Program-made: the position numbers and the translations under genes | In this document: positions 27,742 to 36,583 of the stretch, one piece after another | How the letters are laid out: every line of letters begins with the position of its first letter | Numbering within the stretch: position 1 is the stretch's first letter | The notes under the pieces: model-generated | The model's database searches: none | What the model was told of the DNA's origin: nothing | Seen by the model: only the letters and a program-made list of their open reading frames with translations | Assembly (NCBI RefSeq): GCF_000239775.1 | Contig: NZ_CAFI01000175.1 | Coordinates: 1-61,787, forward strand | Source of the DNA: Bradyrhizobium sp. ORS 375 | GTDB lineage: Bacteria; Pseudomonadota; Alphaproteobacteria; Rhizobiales; Xanthobacteraceae | Direction: 5' to 3' | Length of the DNA stretch: 61,787 bases

Positions 27742-28263
27742 ATGATGGAAAATCCTGTGAGTTCAGGCGACAAATCTCAAGATACCAAGATCCAGCTGGC
27801 TAACCGATTGTTTTTTCGACTCTATCAATGCGCCAATATGTTGCATAAAACGGGGTCGAGGGCCGTGCAGGAGGAGGGGCTGACGACCCAGCAATGGGCG
27901 GTGCTGGGCGCGCTGTCCCGCCCCAAGGCGCAGAGCGGGATGAGCATCGGCGACCTTGCCGAATACCTCATGGTCAGCCGACAGAACCTCGCGGGACTCG
28001 TCGGCCGCATGGAGCGCGACGGCCACGTGACGATCGCCCAGGACGAGCGCGACCGCCGATCACGGCTCGTCATGATGACGGAGACCGGGCGTCACGTCTG
28101 GCAGACATTGGCGCTCCCGAAGATCCATAGCTATTACGACCACGTGCTGGCGGATTTCTCCGTCAACGACACGGTGCACGCCCTGCATTATCTGCTGAAG
28201 ATTCTCGAGAACATGAAGAAGTTGGATGACGCCGACAATCCATCCGAAGACGAACAAGCGTGA
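27742..28263 (+). CDS. badR: MarR-family regulator of the cyclohexanecarboxylate operon
   Basis: The 173-aa protein has the winged-helix core of MarR proteins: TTQQWAVLGALSR near 50, the recognition segment MVSRQNLAGLVGRMERDGHV near 77 and the wing DERDRRSRLVMMTETG near 100. It is divergent from badH, and BadR in Rhodopseudomonas palustris is a MarR protein at the same place, known to control this operon in response to a pathway CoA-thioester. Two adjacent ATG codons (27742, 27745) are possible starts. An exact inverted copy of the promoter operator lies within its own coding sequence at 27834-27849. Confidence 0.88.
   Translation: MMENPVSSGDKSQDTKIQLANRLFFRLYQCANMLHKTGSRAVQEEGLTTQQWAVLGALSRPKAQSGMSIGDLAEYLMVSRQNLAGLVGRMERDGHVTIAQDERDRRSRLVMMTETGRHVWQTLALPKIHSYYDHVLADFSVNDTVHALHYLLKILENMKKLDDADNPSEDEQA
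27834..27849 (-). promoter_or_regulatory. Second operator candidate inside badR
   Basis: CAATATGTTGCATAAA here is the exact reverse complement of the 16 bases at 27686-27701 in the divergent promoter. The centres are 148 bp apart, close to 14 helical turns, which suits DNA looping between two regulator-bound sites. Confidence 0.55.
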
Positions 28264-29045
28264 GGCCAACAAAAGAGCCACTGAAACTCTGGGCGGGGTT
28301 GCCAACTTATTCGGCTGGCTTGTCGCTATCGACCTGTCTTGTGCTCGCGGGCGTTTGCCAAAAGATGGACCGATCGGCTGACGGATTTGTCATCCACGGT
28401 GAACTACGCCGCCCGTGTCGGTCCGATCGGGAGCGTAGCAGGCCTTTTCGCGTCTGCAGCCTTGAACCTCGTTTGGCCGCCAAACTGGGGAGCCGACGAG
28501 TTGAGTCGGCTTTGGGAGCCGCGTTTTGAACGGAAGGCGCTGACGTTCGTTGGAGCTTGCATCCCGTGGGGAGACGATTGTGGCCGGCGTGGCGTGGCGA
28601 CCTGATGGAGGCGCGTTCGCGCGGCATAGACTATCCAAGCATGCACATCTCTTCCGGACACCTTCATATCGCACGCCCGATCCTCCCCATGCCGACAACG
28701 CAGACACGGCGTTGAGAGCTCCGCCATCGCTCGAACGTTCCTTGTTACCGGTCGGGGCGCCCGGTGCACGCGGCTCCTGCCGGCAGCGCCGCCTCCGCAG
28801 GGGGCGCACGACCTCATTGATAAGCTTCCCGCCCCTTCCGGGAATGGAGGAGGTGGATGCCGGCGCGATCACGAGGTTAGGCAGAAGAAGGCTGTCCGCC
28901 ATGGCGTCGATGAGCTCGCCGGGCCGCTGAACGCCTGCTCCATCGTGGCGGCCAAGGGCAGCCTTGTCGAGCAGGCCAAGAGCAACGTCCGAATCGTTTG
29001 TTGCCTTGCAACGCGAGCTACGCACCGGATCTTCAAACCCAAGCC
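28264..29045. other. Gene-free stretch after badR
   Basis: About 780 bases in which I cannot support a gene. Open frames of up to 219 codons exist on both strands but show no known motif or ribosome-binding site. A plus-strand segment around 28900-29010 (reading NACSIVAAKGSLVEQAKSN) could be the eroded end of a gene. Confidence 0.4.
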
Positions 29046-29618
29046 TCATGGGAGTTCACCGCTCGGCCTGGCAGATCCGGCAGGGGTTCTCGCGAAAGAG
29101 CGATATTCCTGCTCGGTCGTGCCGCTTGGCATGTAGACCGTCGCTATGACTTTGAAGCCGGCGCGCTCATAAAGCGAGAGTGCCTTCGGGTGGTCTGAGG
29201 TGTCGGTATGCAACCAGATCCGAGTTGGCAGTTTGCTTCCCCAATATTCTCGCAATGAGACGTCAAGGAAGAACGGTCCCAAGCGACGTCCTTGGAATGC
29301 TGGTGACAAACCGAAATAGACAAGTTCACTTTCTCGCGGTTCGATCTGATTGAATTCGCATAGGCCAAACGCTTCCCCGCGAAATCGTGCGATGAAGATT
29401 TCGGTATCAGGGCTTTTGAGAACCGCGTCGACCGTCTCCGACGGAGCAAGCCGTCGCCCATCCCAATCGAGCGGATCGCCAATCAGCCGCCAAAGCCTCA
29501 TGTATTCGCAGTAGGCAGGTCTCTCTGCTGCTACAGTCACGCCGTCCATCGGCGCGACAAGGGGATTGTTGTTTGGTGGAGCGATCAGCTCCAAATATGT
29601 CGTCAAGAGTTCCTGCAA
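29046..29618 (-). CDS. GNAT-family N-acetyltransferase
   Basis: The 190-aa protein has the GNAT acetyl-CoA-binding motif ELVYFGLSPAFQGRRLG near residue 98 (QGRRLG is the Q/RxxGxG loop) and a C-terminal strand with YERAGFKV. It should transfer an acetyl group to an amine; the substrate is unknown. No ATG lies near the start of the frame. TTG at 29618 is the most upstream usable start, with Met24 as alternative. It stands alone between gene-free stretches. Confidence 0.82.
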   Translation of the reverse strand: MQELLTTYLELIAPPNNNPLVAPMDGVTVAAERPAYCEYMRLWRLIGDPLDWDGRRLAPSETVDAVLKSPDTEIFIARFRGEAFGLCEFNQIEPRESELVYFGLSPAFQGRRLGPFFLDVSLREYWGSKLPTRIWLHTDTSDHPKALSLYERAGFKVIATVYMPSGTTEQEYRSFARTPAGSARPSGELP

Positions 29619-30136
29619 ATCGCAATCCTACGGGTTGCTGAACTTGGATTTGGTGGGGGCGTCCGGCTTGCCACAAGGTCGCGCCAAGGCGCTCCTCCGG
29701 GCTGCGAAGTCGTAGGGTTCATGGCCGAGGCCATCCCCCTTTTGCGATCTTACTTTGAAGAATACGGCTTTGCCGCGCAGGTGTTACATCGCGCTTTTGA
29801 GCCAGATATTTGCGGCCGAGCAGCTTCTTCTGGTCACGAATGCGACGGTGGCTGCGGGGCAAGATCGGTCTCGTCATCGCTCGAGTTGGAGGCAAGTAAG
29901 TCTCCAGCGGTCTTGAAAGGAGATCCGGGCTGGAAATGGCCGGCCATACTGGAGTTCCATATGAAGAATGTCTAAAGCACCACTCCTGCCATCTCGGAGA
30001 GCTCTCATCGCAAGCCAGCGGCTGGGGGGGGCGGCGTTCCAGCCCGCGGACGTCCGGTGGCTTGGACTCTTAAGGGTAGCATATCGTCATCAAGCCGTGA
30101 TTTGACAGTTCAGTCGCATTTGTAAAATGTGACAAG
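29619..30136. other. Gene-poor stretch before the TetR gene
   Basis: No firm gene. An 84-codon frame (29721-29975, ATG start) begins plausibly (LLRSYFEEYGFAAQVLHRAF) but then loses protein-like character; it may be a decayed fragment. The last 35 bases hold the TetR promoter and operator. Confidence 0.4.
30102..30133 (+). promoter_or_regulatory. Promoter and TetR operator candidate
   Basis: TTGACA (30102-30107) and TAAAAT (30123-30128) form a promoter with a short 15-bp spacer. A dyad GTCGCATTT (30113-30121), centre GTA, AAATGTGAC (30125-30133) matches in 8 of 9 positions and covers the -10. It ends three bases before the TetR start codon, which points to autoregulation of the tetR-xdh operon. 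Confidence 0.55.
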
Positions 30137-30778
30137 ATGCAGGCCAAGGCCCCTCCCCAGGACCGGATCCTCGACGCCGCCATGCGCGTGTTCCGGCGTC
30201 ACGGCTTCCGCCGCTCCTCGATCGAGCAGGCGGCTGAGGAAGCCGGACTGACCCGGCAGGCGCTCTATCATCACTTCGCCTCCAAGGAAGCGCTGTTTCG
30301 CGCAGTCATCGAGCGGCTCTACGAGCAGGGGCTCGCTGCCGAAATCGCGGCGGCGCAGGCCGCGGAGGATGCGGGCCTCGAGCTTGCCGACATCCTGGTT
30401 GCCGAGATCGGTGCGCGAATGCAGTCGATGCTCGCGTCGCTCAGGGACTCACCCCATGCCGAGGAGCTGTTTTCCGAGCATCTCGCGCAGGCGCGCGACC
30501 TTTACCAGAGCTATTCCAGCCGTTTCGCCGGTGAGATTGCCGCCACGATCACACGGGTGTGCCGCAGGCGAAAGCTGAAGCTCGAAAGCGGCATCAGCGT
30601 GCGGGAGCTCGCGCGCTGCGTCGAGATGGCGGTCCACGGGACCAAATCCGCTTTCCCTTCCATGCAGCCGGTCGATGCGTTCCTGAAACAGCTCCAGACC
30701 ATGCTGCGCATGCTGATCGCCGGCGCGATGGCGCCGTCCGCAAGGAAGTCCCTGCGCAAAACGGGAGTTCGAAAATGA
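30137..30778 (+). CDS. TetR-family transcriptional regulator
   Basis: The 213-aa protein has a typical N-terminal TetR HTH (DRILDAAMRVFRRHGF near 9, then LTRQALYHHFASKEALF near 40). The C-terminal ligand-binding half is divergent and its inducer unknown. Its stop overlaps the start of the molybdenum hydroxylase gene (ATGA), so regulator and enzyme are co-transcribed. The dyad just upstream suggests it represses its own operon. Confidence 0.9.
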   Translation: MQAKAPPQDRILDAAMRVFRRHGFRRSSIEQAAEEAGLTRQALYHHFASKEALFRAVIERLYEQGLAAEIAAAQAAEDAGLELADILVAEIGARMQSMLASLRDSPHAEELFSEHLAQARDLYQSYSSRFAGEIAATITRVCRRRKLKLESGISVRELARCVEMAVHGTKSAFPSMQPVDAFLKQLQTMLRMLIAGAMAPSARKSLRKTGVRK

Positions 30779-33462
30779 CCGCCACGACCATCAATGAACG
30801 GCCTCTGGCTTTACCCGATGATCCGGATGCGCTTTTGATCGACGTGATCCGCGGTGCCGGCCTCACCGGCACCAAACTCGTCTGCGGCTCCGGCGTCTGC
30901 GGCGCCTGCACCGTGCTGCTCGACGGTACACCTGTGGTGAGCTGCCTGTTGCCGGCGCGGGCGGCTGCCGGCAAATCATTGACGACCATCGAGGGTGTCG
31001 GAGCAGCCGGGTTGCACCCCGTGCAGAAGGCCTTCATGGCGCATGACGCGCTGCAATGCGGCTTCTGCACACCGGGCTTTGTCGTCGAGGCCGCCGCGTT
31101 CCATGATAGCTGGCGCGCGACCAAGGGGACGGCGACCCCCTCGCGGGAAGAGATCGCCGCGGCGCTCTCAGGGCATCTCTGCCGCTGCGGCGCCTATGAA
31201 GGCATTTCTCGCGCCGTTGCTGACGCATGCTCGGGCCGCTTCGACGGCGTCGATCCGATCGCACCGCGGCTGGAAGCCCGCGACAAGGTGACGGGACTGG
31301 CTCGCTTCACCGTCGACATCCACCATGATGGCCAGCTTGAAGGCGTCATCCTGCGTTCGCACGTCCCGCATGCCGAAATCACCGGGCTCGATCTGGCACC
31401 GGCGCGCGCCATGGCCGGTGTTGCCGCGGTCGTTCCCCTGCTTGACGACGACAACATGGTCCGTTTCGTCGGCGCACCGATCGCAGCCGTCGCGGCCAAG
31501 GATCGCGGCACCGCACTGAAGGCAATCGCTGCAATCACTTTCAAGGCCGAGCCTTTGCCCGCTGTGATCGGGCTCGATGCAGCGCGACGCGGCGATGCGC
31601 CAGTGGTGTTCGAAAAGAAGGACCGCAAGCGGGCCGGCAACGTGTCCGAGGGCGCAGGCGGGGCTCCAGTGTCGTGGAAGGGAAATGTGCGCGGACCGTC
31701 AGCGCCGTTCTCGCAAAAAGCCAAGCAAGCCAAAGGCTGGCTCGACGAGGCGCGTCAGCAACGCAATCCGCTGCTGGTCGAGGAAACCTTCCGCGTCTCG
31801 ACGCAACAGCACGCAAGCCTCGAACCACATGCCGCGGTCGCCAGGTTCGACGGCGATCAGCTCACCTTGCACATCTCGACTCAGGCCATTCACGAAAGCA
31901 TGGAGAAGATCGCCAAGCGTTTCGGCTTGCCGCACAATAAGGTGCGTGTGATCGCCGATCATGTCGGCGGTGGCTTCGGCTCCAAGGGCAGCGTTGGGCT
32001 GGAGACCATCGCTGCGATCGAGCTTGCGCGCGCGGCAAAGGCGCCGGTGCGTGTCGTCTTCGATCGTGAGGAGGAACTGTCCGTCACCGGGTATCGACCG
32101 GCCGCCGAGCTGAAGCTGTCGTTGCTGCCGTCGGAGGATGGCCGCCTCAAGGCGCTGTCGCTGACCGCTCATGCCGACACGGGCGCCGCCGTGAACTCTC
32201 TGATCGCCGGTTTGGCGCGGCTGATTTATCCGGCCGAAGCGAAAGAGCTCGTTGACTTCGACGTGCTCAGCAATTTGCCACCCGGCGCGCCGTTCCGCGG
32301 TCCCGGCGGTCCGCCGATGTCGTTTGCGCTGGAGCAGGCGGTGGACGAAGCGGCGCTGCGCATGAAGATCGATCCGATTCACCTGCGCAAGCGCTGGGAT
32401 CCCGATCCCAACCGTCAACGCCTGTACGACTGGGCTGCTGGCCTCGACGTCTGGAAGAGCCGCATGCCGGCTGCCTCGCAGAACGGTCGCTTCAGGCGCG
32501 GGGTTGGCGTTGCTACTGGCTACTGGCTCTATCTCTGGCAGACCGGCTCCTCGGTCGAGCTCGCGGTCCAGGGCGGTCGTCTCGTGGCAAGCTGCGCGGT
32601 GCAGGACATCGGCACCGGCACGCGCAGCGTGATCGCGAACACCGTCGCCAAGGCATTCGATCTTGAACCGCATGACGTGGACGTTCGCATCGGTCGCTCC
32701 AACCTGCCGCCCGGACCAGGCTCCGGCGGCAGCCGTGTCACCGCTTCGGTGGTGCCGCCCACGTTGCTCGCCATTGAAAAGCTGAAAGCGGAAATCAAGC
32801 GGACCGCGTCTCGAGCACCAGCTCCGGGCTCGAATGCGCCGTGGCGCGAGATGATCGCGGCAGCTCCCGATATCGCTGTGTCGGCGAGACGTCAGGAGGA
32901 CGGCAAGCCGCCGCCCGGCGCGAGGCCTGCGCTGCACGAGGCAGGAATCATGGGCCGGGTGTTCGGCTGGGTGCTGCGTTTGATGAACCACATGGTGGTC
33001 GGGGCCGGCGTGCCGAGCTCGGTGCAGGTGATGGAGGTCGAGGTCGATACCTGGCTAGGGCATGTGCGCGTCCTCAACGCTTATACGGGCCTGGCGGTCG
33101 GCAAGCTCGCCGCCCCGACGCTCGCGCGAAGCCAGGCCGCAGGCGCGGTGATCCAGGGGATCGGCTACGCACTCTATGAGACGCGGGAGACCGATCCTTG
33201 GAGTGGCCATATCCTGAGCGGCAGCATGGATGATTACCGGATTCCGGGGATTGCCGACATGCCGAAACTGGAGGTGCATTTCGACGAAGCCGGTTTCGAG
33301 CATGTGCCGGGCGGCAGCGTCGGTATTGGCGAAGTCGCTACCGTGCCGACCTCGCCGGCGATCGCCAACGCCATCCGCGATGCGCTTGGCATGAGACTGA
33401 CCGAAATCCCGTTCCGCCCTGATCGTCTGCTCGCCGCGCTGAAGGGGAGGGATGCAGCATGA
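30775..33462 (+). CDS. Molybdenum hydroxylase, fused 2Fe-2S and molybdopterin-binding subunits
   Basis: The 895-aa protein joins a small xanthine-dehydrogenase-type iron-sulfur subunit to the large Moco subunit. Residues 1-160 carry the plant-type [2Fe-2S] cysteines 37, 42, 45 and 57 and the second cluster set at 95, 98, 136 and 138. From about 170 onward it resembles the aldehyde oxidase/isoquinoline oxidoreductase large subunit, with VGGGFGSKGS near 400 and PPGAPFRGPGGPPM near 502 as Moco-contact loops. The ATG at 30775 overlaps the tetR stop. The FAD subunit follows with a 4-bp overlap. Likely substrates are aldehydes or N-heterocycles. No Moco-insertion chaperone (XdhC) was seen nearby. 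Confidence 0.88.
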   Translation: MTATTINERPLALPDDPDALLIDVIRGAGLTGTKLVCGSGVCGACTVLLDGTPVVSCLLPARAAAGKSLTTIEGVGAAGLHPVQKAFMAHDALQCGFCTPGFVVEAAAFHDSWRATKGTATPSREEIAAALSGHLCRCGAYEGISRAVADACSGRFDGVDPIAPRLEARDKVTGLARFTVDIHHDGQLEGVILRSHVPHAEITGLDLAPARAMAGVAAVVPLLDDDNMVRFVGAPIAAVAAKDRGTALKAIAAITFKAEPLPAVIGLDAARRGDAPVVFEKKDRKRAGNVSEGAGGAPVSWKGNVRGPSAPFSQKAKQAKGWLDEARQQRNPLLVEETFRVSTQQHASLEPHAAVARFDGDQLTLHISTQAIHESMEKIAKRFGLPHNKVRVIADHVGGGFGSKGSVGLETIAAIELARAAKAPVRVVFDREEELSVTGYRPAAELKLSLLPSEDGRLKALSLTAHADTGAAVNSLIAGLARLIYPAEAKELVDFDVLSNLPPGAPFRGPGGPPMSFALEQAVDEAALRMKIDPIHLRKRWDPDPNRQRLYDWAAGLDVWKSRMPAASQNGRFRRGVGVATGYWLYLWQTGSSVELAVQGGRLVASCAVQDIGTGTRSVIANTVAKAFDLEPHDVDVRIGRSNLPPGPGSGGSRVTASVVPPTLLAIEKLKAEIKRTASRAPAPGSNAPWREMIAAAPDIAVSARRQEDGKPPPGARPALHEAGIMGRVFGWVLRLMNHMVVGAGVPSSVQVMEVEVDTWLGHVRVLNAYTGLAVGKLAAPTLARSQAAGAVIQGIGYALYETRETDPWSGHILSGSMDDYRIPGIADMPKLEVHFDEAGFEHVPGGSVGIGEVATVPTSPAIANAIRDALGMRLTEIPFRPDRLLAALKGRDAA

Positions 33463-34379
33463 GTGTCGCCGCCATCGCAACCAATCCGACGGCAGAATTC
33501 CGCGCTGGGGGGACCGACTTCAGCGAACGCCGCCGCAGCGGCGTGTCACAGGCAACGCCGATCGATATCTTGGAGTCCGGCGACAAGACGATCACCTGGG
33601 ACGCCGACGGCGCCGTTCAGATTGGCGCGTTGACCACCATCGCCACGATCGCGACGGACGCACGCACCGCCGCGGCCTATCCAGGTATCGCGGCGAGCGC
33701 CCAAGGACTCGCCACCCCACAAGTGCGCCATGTTGCTACGCTGGGAGGCAATCTCGCGCAGCGTTCACGCTGCTGGTATTTCCGCCGGGCCGATATCGAT
33801 TGCCTGAAGAAAGGCGGCGCCACCTGTCCCGCGCGGTCTGGCAATCATCTCTATGGTGTTGTTTTCGATCTCGCCGAGTGCGTCGCGCCGCATCCCTCGA
33901 CCATGGCGGCGGCTCTGCTCGCTTATGATGCAAGAATCACCACCGACCGGCGCCGCGGATTGACGATAGCAGACCTGCTCGGTGACGGCTCAATCGTGCG
34001 ATCCGATCATGCACTCACGGAAGGCGAGATGATCAAGAGCATTGCGCTTCCTGCTCCGCTCGAGGGCGAGCGCGCGTCCTACAAGCGGGCGATCAGCCGG
34101 ACCTATGCGGAATGGCCGCTGGTTGAACTCTGCGCCCGGGTTGTGATCGCCGACGGCAAGTTCCAGCTCGTCCGCCTCGCTGCAGGTGGCGTCGCGCCAG
34201 TGCCGCTTCGCCTCACGGCGGTAGAAGCCGAGCTCAGTGGCAAGATTGCCAATGCTCCATCGATCGCAGAAGCGGCGAAATTGTCAGGCTCGGGTGCCAA
34301 ACCATTGCCGATGACGGTCTACAAGCTCGACCTTCTGCAAGGGCTGGTGCGCGACGTGCTGGAGCGACTCTCGAGCTAG
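33459..34379 (+). CDS. Molybdenum hydroxylase FAD-binding subunit (CoxM/PaoB-like)
   Basis: The 306-aa protein has the FAD-binding GGTDF near 18 and ATLGGNLAQ near 93, followed by the CO-dehydrogenase FAD C-terminal domain. Cysteines 105, 115 and 123 in RSRCWYFRR...CLKKGGATC resemble the extra [4Fe-4S] insertion of PaoB/YagS-type subunits. It overlaps the catalytic gene by ATGA and completes a two-gene, three-cofactor enzyme that sends electrons from the Moco site to FAD. The N-terminus is about 20 residues shorter than usual. Confidence 0.87.
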   Translation: MSVAAIATNPTAEFRAGGTDFSERRRSGVSQATPIDILESGDKTITWDADGAVQIGALTTIATIATDARTAAAYPGIAASAQGLATPQVRHVATLGGNLAQRSRCWYFRRADIDCLKKGGATCPARSGNHLYGVVFDLAECVAPHPSTMAAALLAYDARITTDRRRGLTIADLLGDGSIVRSDHALTEGEMIKSIALPAPLEGERASYKRAISRTYAEWPLVELCARVVIADGKFQLVRLAAGGVAPVPLRLTAVEAELSGKIANAPSIAEAAKLSGSGAKPLPMTVYKLDLLQGLVRDVLERLSS

Positions 34380-34693
34380 CTGCTCGCGCATGTGCCGAAG
34401 ACGACGACATCGATTTGCGACGAGCCGGCGAGGCGTGGGCGCCGTCACCGGGCGCTCTGCGTTGCGCCACATGGTCACCGACGGCCACGAAGCCTCGATG
34501 GTCAAAGCCTGGAGCGACGAGCTGAAAGAACGTCCCGGTGTCTGGTGTCACGCGCCAACAGCTTTGTGAAACGCCAGAGGGCTAACGGTCCAGCACCGTC
34601 GTGCTGAAGGCGCGCATGGCCATGTGATCTGAGGCCGAGAAGGCTGGCCAAGCGTTCCGCAGCGGCCGGACACGCTCCGAAAGGGAGTGAGAA
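34380..34693. other. Short gene-free gap after the hydroxylase operon
   Basis: About 310 bases without a supported gene. A frame around 34470-34560 (reading HMVTDGHEASMVKAWSDELKE) looks protein-like but has no clear start and ends quickly; it may be a gene fragment. Confidence 0.35.
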
Positions 34694-35254
34694 ATGGGAC
34701 ATCAGCGAGCCATCGTGCTCTTCGTCGATCTTCAGGAAGGGCTTGTCAACGCGGCCCAGACACAAAGCCCTGCCAATGTCCGCCGCGGTTCTCGGGCGCT
34801 CGCTCAGTTCGCGAAAGCGTTGGAGCTCCAGGCATTCGCGTCTAGCATCCCCGCGGGACCCGACGGAGGTCCACCGCTTCTGCGCGAGATCAGGGAGACG
34901 CTGCCCGACATGGTTGTCGCGATGCGCCGGACCTTCGGGGCGTTTGCCTCGGTACGTGATGGGCGCGAACCTACGGTCAAGGACCCAGTTCTGATCTTGG
35001 CGGGCGTGCTCACCGAAGCGGCAGTCTTGAGAACGGCGCTTGAAGCCTTGCAAAGCGAATGGCAGGTGCGTGTCGTCTTGGACGCGTGCGCCGGGCTGTC
35101 GGAACGAACTGAAGCGGCTGCGATCCGTCAGATCGAGGCCAACGGGGGCGTAGCGACCTCGATCGCGAGCTTGGCGACCGAGTTCGTAGACGACCTAAGC
35201 CTGCCTTCGGGGCAGGAGGTGCTATCGATCTTGCGTGGATTGCTGAACGGCTGA
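34694..35254 (+). CDS. Isochorismatase-fold protein lacking the catalytic Cys
   Basis: The 186-aa protein follows the isochorismatase-like cysteine hydrolase fold: VLFVDLQEG with Asp12, then AMRRTFGAF near 77, then LAGVLTEAAVLRTAL near 102. Active members use an Asp-Lys-Cys triad. Here Asp12 is kept, the lysine position appears to be Arg (78 or 79), and the nucleophile position is Ala110. The protein should therefore not hydrolyse by the usual mechanism. It may bind a ligand or partner only. A clear AAGGGA precedes the ATG. It stands alone after the hydroxylase operon. Confidence 0.8.
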   Translation: MGHQRAIVLFVDLQEGLVNAAQTQSPANVRRGSRALAQFAKALELQAFASSIPAGPDGGPPLLREIRETLPDMVVAMRRTFGAFASVRDGREPTVKDPVLILAGVLTEAAVLRTALEALQSEWQVRVVLDACAGLSERTEAAAIRQIEANGGVATSIASLATEFVDDLSLPSGQEVLSILRGLLNG

Positions 35255-35566
35255 CCGGCGGCCGGCACGGCGGGAGCTGGCTCGACGTCCCGCCGCCGGG
35301 CGGCCCTTCGCTTTCGTGGGCCCGGCGGGACGAAATCTCGGCGGCTTGCCCATTTCTCCGTTTTCAACCCAGGCAAGCGTGGCCGTAAGATATTTCAGAA
35401 CCGCCTTCAGCTCGCGCTCTTGCCGCGCAAGAGCCGCGATCAGGCTGCGCGGAACGTCTTGTCGTGGGCCTGATCGACACTCTACATGTTCGTAGCGCCT
35501 TCCGAATTCGGCGATGGATGTGCCTATGCTGGCGGTGGTAACGACGGGAGCCGGCGCTGAGAAGCC
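35222..35566 (-). pseudogene. Unidentified open frame without a start codon
   Basis: A minus-strand frame of about 114 codons between stops reads as coherent protein (SIAEFGRRYEHVE, then LIAALARQERELKAVLKYL, then a basic Pro-rich tail) but contains no usable ATG, GTG or TTG near its start. It overlaps the end of the isochorismatase-like gene by 33 bp. It is either a decayed gene or chance. I do not recognise the family. Confidence 0.25.
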
Positions 35567-35569
35567 GTT

Positions 35570-36490
35570 TCAGTGCGCCTTGCGCACCGCCTGTCGCATA
35601 TACGATGGCGGACAGCCGACCGAGCGGTTGAAGGCGACGCTGAAGCTGCTCGCTGACTGATAGCCGCAGGCGAAGGCGACTTCTGCGATCGACGCGCCGG
35701 CGCCGATCATCTCCTTGGCGAGCGCCATGCGCCAGGTCAGCAGATATTGCATCGGCGGAACGCCGACCGCCGCGCCGAACCGATGCGCGAACACCGAGCG
35801 CGACAGACCCGCGGTCCGGGCGAGACTCTCGACCGTCCAGTCGCGTGCCGCATCGTCGTGCATGGCGTGGAGGGCGCGAGCCAGCTGCGGATCGGACAGT
35901 CCCGCCAGCAGGCCGTTGCGTGCGCCGGCGCGGTCGCCGCCCTGATGGCGGATGACTTCGACCAGGAGGATCTCGAGCAGCCGTTCGACGACAAGCGACG
36001 ATCCCGGGCGCGGTTGCCAGGACTCCGTCTCCAGCATCTTCAGCAGCCCGGCAACACGGCCGGCGCCGGTGGTGGCAAACGGGATCTCGACGATCGACGG
36101 CAGGATATCGCGCAGCAATCCGATATGGGTTCGATCGAATGAGAAACGGCCGCCGAGCAATCGGAAGCTCGGCGCCGTGCTGGACTCATCCGAAACGATG
36201 CTTCGCGAGAACGGATTGCTGGGCGGAGCCTGAAATCTGATCGGCGGGGTGTTTTCGCTGTCGCCGAGTAACCACTCCGGCGGCTCGCTCATCAGCAGGA
36301 AGTCGCCGGTCTCCATCGTGCGCGCCGGGCGGCCGTGAATCTGCAGGCGGCACCGGCCGCTCGCCGCCAGGCAGAACACCGTGTCCTCAATCGATGGATA
36401 GCGGATCGCCCACCGACCGCGAGTGTCGAGCTGCTTCCAGAGCAGCGCGCGAGGCTTTAACAGCCGGACGACTTGGGTGAGGGGATCCAC
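35570..36490 (-). CDS. AraC-family regulator with cupin-type sensor domain
   Basis: The 306-aa protein has an N-terminal cupin (AraC_binding/Cupin_6) domain (DTVFCLAASGRCRLQIHG near 37) and a C-terminal AraC HTH pair (WTVESLARTAGLSRSVFAHRF near 219, SIAEVAFACGYQSASSFSVAF near 268). This subfamily often controls a divergent oxidoreductase or transporter gene. Here the divergent side holds only gene remnants (MFS, amidohydrolase) and a serine hydrolase, so its original target may be lost. Confidence 0.9.
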   Translation of the reverse strand: MDPLTQVVRLLKPRALLWKQLDTRGRWAIRYPSIEDTVFCLAASGRCRLQIHGRPARTMETGDFLLMSEPPEWLLGDSENTPPIRFQAPPSNPFSRSIVSDESSTAPSFRLLGGRFSFDRTHIGLLRDILPSIVEIPFATTGAGRVAGLLKMLETESWQPRPGSSLVVERLLEILLVEVIRHQGGDRAGARNGLLAGLSDPQLARALHAMHDDAARDWTVESLARTAGLSRSVFAHRFGAAVGVPPMQYLLTWRMALAKEMIGAGASIAEVAFACGYQSASSFSVAFNRSVGCPPSYMRQAVRKAH

Positions 36491-36583
36491 AGGACGATCT
36501 CGAATGACTTCGGGACGTCTGATTATAGAGGCGCGATCAGCGGGCCGCTAGTGTTCCTGCACGCCATAGACACGGGCAGGGAC

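Noticed and set aside
29640-29720. Possible tRNA gene or attachment site
   Set aside because: The sequence cannot be folded into a cloverleaf with a T-arm consensus; no tRNA was found anywhere in the window.
29721-29975. 84-codon frame possibly encoding a small protein
   Set aside because: Only its first 25 residues look protein-like; no family match and weak start context. Described as part of the gap instead.
31699-32991. Minus-strand frame of 430 codons within the molybdenum hydroxylase gene
   Set aside because: Antisense to a conserved enzyme; no motif and no independent start signals.
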